From: an uncultured Opitutales bacterium
GTDB lineage: Bacteria; Verrucomicrobiota; Verrucomicrobiia; Opitutales; UBA2995
Assembly (NCBI GenBank): GCA_937920335.1
Contig: CALGUT010000779.1
Coordinates: forward strand, 1-11,632
Direction of reading: 5' to 3'
DNA length: 11,632 nucleotides
In this document: positions 6,942-11,632 of the stretch, one piece after another
How positions within the stretch are numbered: position 1 is the first letter of the stretch
Layout of the letters: each line of letters starts with the position of its first letter
Program-made: the position numbers and the translations under genes
The notes under the pieces: generated by a model
Database searches by the model: none
What the model was told of the DNA's origin: nothing
What the model saw: only the letters and a program-made list of their open reading frames with translations

Positions 6942-8072
6942 ATGTCCGACGACAACAACTACACCCTTGAATCAGAATCCGAGATCAATGTAATACCGGC
7001 ACCTCAACTTGATTACAGACCACGGTTCCCAAAACGCTACCGCCCCAAGATTGGTCTCATCGGTTGCGGCGGTATCACCACCCATCACCTGAGCGCTTAC
7101 AAACAGGACAACCTGAACGTAGTTGGTTTGTGCGATCTAAACCCAGAAAAAACCGAGGCCCGTAGATCTGAGTTTTACCCGGAAGCAATCTGCTACGATG
7201 ACTACCATAAACTCTTGAAAAACCCAGAGATCGACGTAGTGGATATCGCCCTACATCCAGGCCCACGTGCTCTTGCCATCGAAGCCGCGCTGAATGCGGG
7301 TAAGCATGTGCTCAGTCAAAAACCATTTGCCCTCGACTTGGAGGTCGCAACCCGTCTCGCCGACCTGGCCGACGAAAAAAACCTCAAGCTGGCCGTCAAC
7401 CAAAACGGTCGCTGGGCACCCTACGTGCGTTACATGCAACAAACCATCAATGAAGGTCTCATCGGTGACGTCCACAGCATCAACATCTTTCTCAATTGGG
7501 ATCACACCTGGATCAAGGGAACCCCCTTCGAAACCATTCACCACATCATCCTCTACGACTTCGCCGTCCACTGGATCGATATGGCGGTTAACTTTTTCAA
7601 CGACCAAACGGCCGAACGAGCCAACGGAAGCTTAAGCCGCGCAATTGAACAAACCCTAGAACCCTCCATGATGGGTAGCGCCCTTATTCAGTTTACCAAC
7701 GGCTTCGCGACGCTCGGATTCGACGGCCATAGCAAGCACGGCAATCTCGAACGCTTTACGATCACCGGCTCCCAAGGAATTATCAATGCCTCCGGCGCCG
7801 TCTGCAAAATCGACGAAGTAACTCTCGAAACGGAGGAAGGTATCGCCACCGCCAAACTCGAAGGCGAATGGTTCAACGACGGCTTTCGCGGTACGATGGG
7901 AGAACTGCTGTGCGCCATAGAAGAAGACCGCCAGCCATTCAACTCAGCCCGTAATAATCTGGAAACACTCGCCGCTGTCTTCGCGGTGATCGGCTCCGCT
8001 GATAGTGGACAAACCGTACAGGTCGGTAGCCATCGACAGTTGGACGAAAAGTGCCAGCCGAAAACGACCTAA
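6942..8072 (+). CDS. Gfo/Idh/MocA family oxidoreductase 2
   Basis: The protein has 376 residues. An unusual polar leader of about 35 residues precedes the Rossmann domain, which has a standard glycine loop (IGLIGCGGIT, 37-46) followed by the acidic strand end GLCDLNP. The family EKP motif appears as QKP at 126-128 (VLSQKPFALD), retaining the Lys that contacts nicotinamide and substrate. The substrate domain shows ILYDFAVHWIDM at 203-214, with Asp206 and His210 in the usual catalytic positions. It probably oxidises a sugar or cyclitol derivative with NAD(P) in the cytosol. It is the last gene of the co-oriented metabolic set; its stop at 8070-8072 is 9 nt before a REP array, which could act as a 3' border for the transcript. 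ATG 6942 is used; an internal start nearer residue 34 cannot be excluded. Confidence 0.92.
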   Translation: MSDDNNYTLESESEINVIPAPQLDYRPRFPKRYRPKIGLIGCGGITTHHLSAYKQDNLNVVGLCDLNPEKTEARRSEFYPEAICYDDYHKLLKNPEIDVVDIALHPGPRALAIEAALNAGKHVLSQKPFALDLEVATRLADLADEKNLKLAVNQNGRWAPYVRYMQQTINEGLIGDVHSINIFLNWDHTWIKGTPFETIHHIILYDFAVHWIDMAVNFFNDQTAERANGSLSRAIEQTLEPSMMGSALIQFTNGFATLGFDGHSKHGNLERFTITGSQGIINASGAVCKIDEVTLETEEGIATAKLEGEWFNDGFRGTMGELLCAIEEDRQPFNSARNNLETLAAVFAVIGSADSGQTVQVGSHRQLDEKCQPKTT

Positions 8073-8081
8073 GGTTCCAAC

Positions 8082-8155
8082 GGCATAGCTGGAAGCTATT
8101 GCCCTACCCACCGCAAGCTACCCAAACGGTAGGGCCATTGCGTCCCCGCAATGCC
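8082..8155. repeat. BIME element 5
   Basis: Consensus form with left stem ATAGCT/AGCTAT and right stem ATTGCG/CGCAAT; both GTAG boxes are intact. It starts 9 nt after the stop of the second Gfo/Idh gene. Confidence 0.92.
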
Positions 8156-8259
8156 GAAACTCAGCGTGTCGCGAGAATTACTTGATATCGCGGTCGACAT
8201 GCCGCCGCTGATCCGTCTCTCATCCACTTCTACGACATTCATGAACCATTCCACCCAAC
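8156..8259 (-). repeat. REP-linked spacer B: degenerate regulator 3' end copy
   Basis: It has the same 104-nt length as spacer A, with about 14 differences by eye. On minus it stays open and reads WVEWFMNVVEVDERRISGG, matching the regulator's NVVEVAQKRIAGD stretch (residues 299-311). Confidence 0.75.
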
Positions 8260-8333
8260 GGCATAGCTGGAAGCGATTGCCCTACCCGTCGCAAACTACG
8301 CAAATGGCAGGGCCATTGCGTCCCCGCAATGCC
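8260..8333. repeat. BIME element 6
   Basis: The left stem has a mismatch (AAGCGATT in place of AAGCTATT) and the right REP carries GCAG instead of GTAG at 8307-8310. This copy looks partly decayed and may be a poor transposase substrate on its right side. Confidence 0.9.
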
Positions 8334-8435
8334 GAGATACTCAGTGTCGCGAGGATTACTTAATATCGCGATCGAGGTGTTGGCTGATGCGTTGCTGAGC
8401 CACTTTTACGACATTCATGAACCATTCCACCCAAC
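8334..8435 (-). repeat. REP-linked spacer C: degenerate regulator 3' end copy
   Basis: A 102-nt copy, two nt shorter than A and B, which breaks the regulator frame after WVEWFMNVVKVAQQRIS on minus. Confidence 0.7.
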
Positions 8436-8509
8436 GGCATAGCTGGAAGCTATTGCCCTACCCGTCGCAAACTACGCAAACGGTAGGGCCATTGCGTCCC
8501 CGCAATGCC
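8436..8509. repeat. BIME element 7
   Basis: Consensus form with both GTAG boxes and both stems intact. It is the closest element upstream of the transposase gene. Starts of elements 5, 6 and 7 are 178 and 176 nt apart. Confidence 0.92.
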
Positions 8510-8607
8510 GACTTACTCAGTGTCGCCACTTAGACGAACGCTGATAGAACAACAGGCCGCATACAAAAACGTTGCCGGGTCCTTTGAACCTAAGAGACTG
8601 GGCAACG

Positions 8608-9069
8608 ATGTCCGATCCCCTCCCTCAAAGGAAACAGCTCGTCCATACTCCACCCAGTGGGGTCTCACAATCCGAACTCTACTTCATAACGATCAACGGA
8701 AACCCTCGTGGTCTCAACCAGTTTGCAAGAACTCCACTCGGTGAGCTAATCCTCGACTCAGTCAAATTTCATCACACCCAACAAAACTGGTTTTGTCGGC
8801 TTCTGGTTATCATGCCGGATCATCTTCACCTGTTAGTGGCCTTTCCTCAGACCACAGGAATGAAACAATTCATCACTGCCTGGAAGTCCTATCTATCCAA
8901 ACAGTCTAATGTTGTTTGGCAGCGCGATTTCTTTGATCATCGTCTACGCGGCTGGGAAAGCATTGAGGCCAAAGCCGACTATATTCGGCAAAACCCAGTT
9001 CGCGCAAAACTAGTAACCCAGTTCGAAGAATGGCCTTGGCGATGGGAAGCAGATGTTCCAGCGGCATAG
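8608..9069 (+). CDS. REP-associated tyrosine transposase (RAYT, Y1/HUH family)
   Basis: From ATG 8608 the protein has 153 residues (a TTG at 8572 would add 12). It carries Y1_Tnp hallmarks: strand LYFITINGNPR at 24-34, the HUH metal motif in MPDHLHLLV (His72, His74), WQRDFFDHRLR at 104-114, and the catalytic tyrosine region ADYIRQNPVRAKLV with Tyr125, then EEWPWRWE. The YIxxNPVRAxLV and WPW signatures separate RAYTs from IS200/IS605 TnpA. Such enzymes nick single-stranded REP hairpins and are thought to spread them. All catalytic residues are present, so it is probably functional. Its last codons and TAG stop (9067-9069) lie in BIME element 8, where GGCATAG supplies the stop. Flanking REPs on both sides suggest it acts on this REP family. 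Confidence 0.9.
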   Translation: MSDPLPQRKQLVHTPPSGVSQSELYFITINGNPRGLNQFARTPLGELILDSVKFHHTQQNWFCRLLVIMPDHLHLLVAFPQTTGMKQFITAWKSYLSKQSNVVWQRDFFDHRLRGWESIEAKADYIRQNPVRAKLVTQFEEWPWRWEADVPAA

Positions 9070-9136
9070 CTGGAAGCTATTGCCCTACCCATCGTAAACT
9101 ACTCAAATGGTAGGGCCATTGCGTCCCCGCAATGCC
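9063..9136. repeat. BIME element 8 (overlaps transposase stop)
   Basis: Consensus form with intact left stem ATAGCT/AGCTAT, right stem ATTGCG/CGCAAT and both GTAG boxes. Its first 7 nt are the end of the RAYT reading frame. Confidence 0.92.
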
Positions 9137-9207
9137 GAGATACTCAGTGCCGCCATTGATCGGTCTCTGAGCTACTTCAACCACGTTCGTGAACAATTCC
9201 ACCCAAC
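9137..9207 (-). repeat. REP-linked spacer D: shortened regulator 3' end copy
   Basis: At 71 nt it is a shorter spacer, but on minus it reads WVELFTNVVEVAQRPINGG, the closest of the four to the regulator's VVTNVVEVAQKRIAGD. The AT-rich middle part seen in A to C is deleted. Confidence 0.72.
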
Positions 9208-9280
9208 GGCATAGCTGGAAGCGATTGCCCTACCCACCGCAAGCTACCAAACGGTAGGGCCATTGCGTCCCCGCAATGCC
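9208..9280. repeat. BIME element 9, just downstream of the regulator gene
   Basis: It begins a tandem series read on minus: regulator 3' end, 26 nt, element 9, spacer D, element 8. The left stem carries the same mismatch as element 6 (AAGCGATT). The flank GAAACTCAGCG at 9281-9291 matches the start of spacers A and B. Confidence 0.92.
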
Positions 9281-9306
9281 GAAACTCAGCGAGTCACATT
9301 CACCAA

Positions 9307-10299
9307 CTATAGACTAGCTCGCAATACCGGTCGAGGTGCGAGGACCCTCGAACTGCCTGTCGACGTGTCGCCCGCTATCCGTTTCTGGGCGACTTCGACA
9401 ACGTTTGTGACCACTTCTGCCCAGGGCATAGCGATCGTTGTCAGATTCAGCTGCTCGGCAACCGGGGCGTCGTCAAAACCAATGATCTTGGGTAACGGTA
9501 TCCGGTTGGACTTGGCATAGTCTACCAACGATTGGGCCAGACGGTCATTCGCACAGAACACGACTTTAGGAGGCTGCTTAAACAAAAATGCCGCTGCCTT
9601 CAGACCGTCTTCATAAAACCAGGAATTCGCATAGTAAACCCTCGCCTTAGGAATAACCTCAAGAAAGCCACTCACTCGATCGAGACAGCGCTGATCCGTT
9701 TCCGGGCCACCCAGAACCGCAACGCCCCTTGTTTCCGTCCGATCGCTTACCAACTCACCCGCAGCAATACCACCGGAATGATCATCGACACTCACCGCAT
9801 CCACATAAGCACCTGAGAGTCCCTTGGGAGGGGCCTGGTTAATCAGTAGGCAATACCGCCCCACTTCGACCGACGGACGCGGCAAGGGAAGGCATTCCCA
9901 AAACACTGGAAGACTGTCCGTTGGAATCTGAAGGGATGGACTATCCCAACGAATCTTTACAGCGATCCCAACCCGTTCAAAACCTTGAACCAGGCGATCA
10001 CGCAGCAAAGCCCCAAAACTGCCCTCCCGTTTCGCGCGCTCGTTTAGGATCAGTTCGACACCCGTAAGCAAGGACGCCTCTCCTCGCAAATAAGTGCCGC
10101 TCCCCGGTTTCCGAAACAAATAACCTTCAGTAACCAATTCGCGGAGCAAGGTGTCTGCTGTCTGGTAACTGATCTCAAACCGCTGCCCCAAGGCACGGTT
10201 CGACATAAAGCGACTTCCCGGTTGATAGTAACCGTGCTCAATCCTGCGGATCAGTTTCTCTTTCAACTCAATGACTTTTTGCGAACGCGGGCGGGCCAT
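9307..10299 (-). CDS. GntR-type winged-helix / LacI-type sensor transcriptional regulator
   Basis: The protein has 330 residues from ATG at 10299. Residues about 9-72 form a GntR winged helix-turn-helix (LKEKLIRRIEHGYYQPGSRF, then YQTADTLLRELVTEGYLFRKPGSGTYL). Residues about 95-330 are a periplasmic-binding-protein-like LacI/GalR effector domain, with VSVDDHSGGIAAGEL at 169-183, FCANDRLAQSL at 248-258 and IIGFDDAPVAEQLNLTTIAMP at 272-292. This AraR-like layout is typical of sugar-responsive repressors. It is divergent from the SDR gene with an 87-nt gap, so it probably controls that gene and itself, perhaps also the metabolic set upstream. Its 3' coding end (9359-9425) resembles the repeated REP-linked spacers. 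The ligand cannot be deduced. Confidence 0.93.
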   Translation of the reverse strand: MARPRSQKVIELKEKLIRRIEHGYYQPGSRFMSNRALGQRFEISYQTADTLLRELVTEGYLFRKPGSGTYLRGEASLLTGVELILNERAKREGSFGALLRDRLVQGFERVGIAVKIRWDSPSLQIPTDSLPVFWECLPLPRPSVEVGRYCLLINQAPPKGLSGAYVDAVSVDDHSGGIAAGELVSDRTETRGVAVLGGPETDQRCLDRVSGFLEVIPKARVYYANSWFYEDGLKAAAFLFKQPPKVVFCANDRLAQSLVDYAKSNRIPLPKIIGFDDAPVAEQLNLTTIAMPWAEVVTNVVEVAQKRIAGDTSTGSSRVLAPRPVLRASL

Positions 10300-10386
10300 A
10301 AGCTGCGAGCGTTACCAGATCGGTTTCTCTGTCAACCGTTCCCTTATTCCTTGAACGAAACTGCGCTACAAGACTAGGCTCACGCT
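10300..10386. promoter_or_regulatory. Divergent promoter/operator region between regulator and SDR
   Basis: The gap contains an inverted repeat CGGTTTCTCTGTCAACCG (10321-10338; arms CGGTT and AACCG), a candidate operator for the divergent regulator. TTGAAC at 10351-10356 with TAGGCT at 10375-10380 (18-nt spacer) is a weak -35/-10 candidate that would put the transcript start at or near the SDR start codon. No Shine-Dalgarno sequence is visible for either gene. Confidence 0.4.
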
Positions 10387-11169
10387 ATGTTACTTGAGGG
10401 CAAAGTCATCGTCATTATCGGCGGAACAACGGGTATTGGCGGAAGTGCCGCAACAGCCTTTGTGAAAGCGGGAGCCAAAGTCATCGCGGTCGGTCGGTCT
10501 CAAACCAGTTGCGACGCCCTTGCCAGTGAATTAGGCGATTCCGTGCGGACCTTGGCAGCAGACGCGACAGCAACTACAACCGCCGACCAGGCGATCGATC
10601 TGGCAATCGACTCATTCGGACATTTTGACGGCCTTTACCATGTAGCCGGCGGAAGCGGTCGGAAATACGGCGACGGCCCTCTTCATGAGATCACCGACGA
10701 AGGTTGGGAAAAAACTCTCAACTGGAATCTGACCTCCTTATTTCAATCCAACCGGGCGGCAGCTCAACGCTTCCTCAAACTCGGCCATGGCGGAAGCATT
10801 CTAAATCTAGGGTCCGTCCTTGGATACTCTCCCTCCCCCAAATACTTTGCCAGCCATGCCTATGCCGCAACAAAAGCAGCTATCATAGGTTTCACAAAGT
10901 CAGTGGCCGCTTATTACGCCGATCAGGATATCCGCTTCAACGTGTTAGCCCCTGCTTTGGTCGAGACGCCGATGGCCCAACGGGCCGCCGAAGATGAAAC
11001 CATCCAGCAGTTTATAAAAACCAAGCAACCGCTTGACGGAGGGCGAATCGGTATGCCCTCAGATTTAGATCAAGCCGCCATATACTTCCTCAGTGAAGGA
11101 TCCAAGTTTACCACCGGCCAAGTCCTTTCAGTCGATGGCGGCTGGAGCATCAGTGAAGGTCAGTATTAG
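10387..11169 (+). CDS. Classical short-chain dehydrogenase/reductase (SDR)
   Basis: The 260-residue protein has every SDR landmark: a glycine-rich cofactor loop GGTTGIGG at 12-19, an Asp at 59 in AADAT, the NAG-like AGG at 87-89, Asn114 in NWNLTS, Ser143 (NLGSVLG), Tyr159 and Lys163 (YAATK), and the C-terminal VLSVDGGW at 246-253. VGRSQ after the second strand (Arg37) has no acidic residue there, which leans towards NADPH. The substrate is probably a sugar, polyol or keto acid, to judge from the divergent sugar-type regulator and neighbouring Gfo/Idh genes, but SDR substrates are poorly predictable. Length matches the classical family (about 250). The chosen ATG is the only start that gives a complete first strand (LLEGKVIVIIGG). 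Confidence 0.94.
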   Translation: MLLEGKVIVIIGGTTGIGGSAATAFVKAGAKVIAVGRSQTSCDALASELGDSVRTLAADATATTTADQAIDLAIDSFGHFDGLYHVAGGSGRKYGDGPLHEITDEGWEKTLNWNLTSLFQSNRAAAQRFLKLGHGGSILNLGSVLGYSPSPKYFASHAYAATKAAIIGFTKSVAAYYADQDIRFNVLAPALVETPMAQRAAEDETIQQFIKTKQPLDGGRIGMPSDLDQAAIYFLSEGSKFTTGQVLSVDGGWSISEGQY

Positions 11170-11471
11170 CCTCCTGTAAACGCCGAGCCTCCAGCTCCAC
11201 AACCAAAGTAAATAGCATATTGCGACCGATCCCTGCGATTCGGTATCGGCATGGAGAATACTGTTTCCAGCGAAAAGGATTCCGCAGTGTCGTTACTTCC
11301 CAGGTTGCTTACGCTTCCTTGATCGAACTTTCCCGTGAATCATAACCCAGGCTTCCGACTAAAGCCAGGCTTGGCAATCTGTTATGGACCGGACACATCG
11401 GCAATCTGGTATAGACCGGGTCCATACCGCCGTGAAGGCCAACCGAAAACGTTTGGTCGCATGCTTTTCGT
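11170..11471. other. 302-nt convergent intergenic region with short repeats and a palindrome
   Basis: It lies between the SDR stop and the stop of a minus-strand gene. It contains two near-identical 20-mers starting GGCAATCTG and ending GACCGG (11373-11392 and 11400-11419, 2 differences), and a near-perfect palindrome with 10-nt arms GGTATAGACC and GGTCCATACC (11408-11428, one mismatch). CCAGGCTT occurs at 11347-11354 and 11365-11372. No REP hairpin, RNA gene or U-tract terminator was seen. Confidence 0.5.
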
Positions 11472-11632
11472 TTACTCCGGTGCTTGTTCGATTACCTCGA
11501 TCTCTCCCATTTCAACGCGGGATTTATCAGTCACTCGGGTTTCGTTGAGGCCTTCGAGATCTTTGCCGAAATAGTCTGAAGCAACCAGGTTCATATCTTT
11601 GATTGCCTGATCGAATGACTGCCCGGCAGCGC
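11472..11632 (-). CDS. 3' end of an unidentified gene
   Basis: Read on minus from the window edge, one frame is open for 52 codons and ends in TAA at 11472-11474. The residues are hydrophilic and protein-like (FDQAIKDMNLVASDYFGKDL, then VEMGEIEVIEQAPE), with balanced charge and no repeats. The 5' part and start lie outside the window. I do not recognise the family. The gene would be convergent with the SDR gene. Support is only the open frame and plausible composition. Confidence 0.5.
   Translation of the reverse strand, partial: AAGQSFDQAIKDMNLVASDYFGKDLEGLNETRVTDKSRVEMGEIEVIEQAPE

Larger units (their letters stand above)
8082..9280. mobile_element. RAYT-REP locus: transposase gene flanked by five BIME elements
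   Basis: Three BIMEs (8082-8509) lie upstream and two (9063-9280) downstream of a REP-associated tyrosine transposase gene. All five are the main subfamily. In other bacteria RAYTs bind and cut REP single strands near a GTAG or GGAG tetranucleotide, matching the GTAG found here. The gap around the transposase begins with a spacer-like fragment (ACTCAGTGTCGC, 8515-8526) and ends with one (about 9052-9062), so the gene seems to occupy the inside of a spacer. Confidence 0.85.

Noticed and set aside
8151..8363. Plus-strand open frame within the REP array
   Set aside because: It is the reading of BIME 5, spacer B and BIME 6 and parallels the 4472-4795 frame; repeat-derived rather than a gene.
8082..8509. 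Regularly spaced repeats that could be taken for CRISPR
   Set aside because: Repeats are 74 nt with internal hairpins, the spacers are copies of one another, and no cas gene is present; a REP array explains them fully.
9263..9520. Plus-strand open frame opposite the regulator 3' end
   Set aside because: It is antisense to the well-supported regulator. Its resemblance to the frames at 4472 and 8151 reflects the shared tail sequence, not a protein.
11335..11574. Plus-strand open frame at the right edge
   Set aside because: It runs through the short direct repeats and palindrome and overlaps the better minus-strand gene end; its composition is not protein-like.

Overview
The window (about half G+C) looks like a bacterial accessory region. 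The large secreted glucose/sorbosone dehydrogenase-type protein, the paired Gfo/Idh/MocA oxidoreductases, the GntR-LacI hybrid regulator and the near absence of clear Shine-Dalgarno sequences suggest a Verrucomicrobiota/Opitutae-like or similar environmental heterotroph. That assignment is inference from gene style only.

Layout. Positions 1-2124 (minus strand) hold the first 708 residues of a secreted multidomain protein ending in a sorbosone-dehydrogenase beta-propeller. A divergent control region separates it from a plus-strand metabolic set: a short MetE-like zinc methyltransferase (2405-3451), a UlaG-like metallo-beta-lactamase hydrolase overlapping it by 4 bases (3448-4302), a SIS sugar-phosphate-binding protein (4792-5571), and two different Gfo/Idh/MocA dehydrogenases (5736-6803 and 6942-8072). 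A REP-associated tyrosine transposase (RAYT, about 8608-9069) follows. A GntR-LacI-type repressor (9307-10299, minus) is divergent from a short-chain dehydrogenase (10387-11169). The right edge holds the 3' end of an unidentified minus-strand gene.

The metabolic genes read as a catabolic cassette for a sugar or sugar-like compound: dehydrogenases oxidise it, a lactonase-like hydrolase opens a ring, a SIS protein handles a phosphosugar, and a MetE-like protein could move a methyl group. The substrate cannot be read from the sequence.

The most unusual content is the repeats. Nine bipartite palindromic elements (BIMEs, 71-76 nt) lie in every sizeable gap from 4401 to 9280. Each has two inverted REP hairpins of the form GTAG-GGC-N-6 bp stem-short TC-rich loop-stem-GCC. 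Stem sequences differ between copies while pairing is mostly kept, and a RAYT gene sits in the densest cluster. The DNA between neighbouring elements is not random: it is a repeated 71-104 nt block that resembles, ungapped and in the same reading frame, the 3' coding end of the adjacent GntR-LacI regulator. Separately, the REP pair at 4.4-4.65 kb is flanked by an 89-nt direct repeat that duplicates the 3' end of the hydrolase gene. Together these suggest that REP mobility here copies 3' ends of genes along with the REP hairpins.
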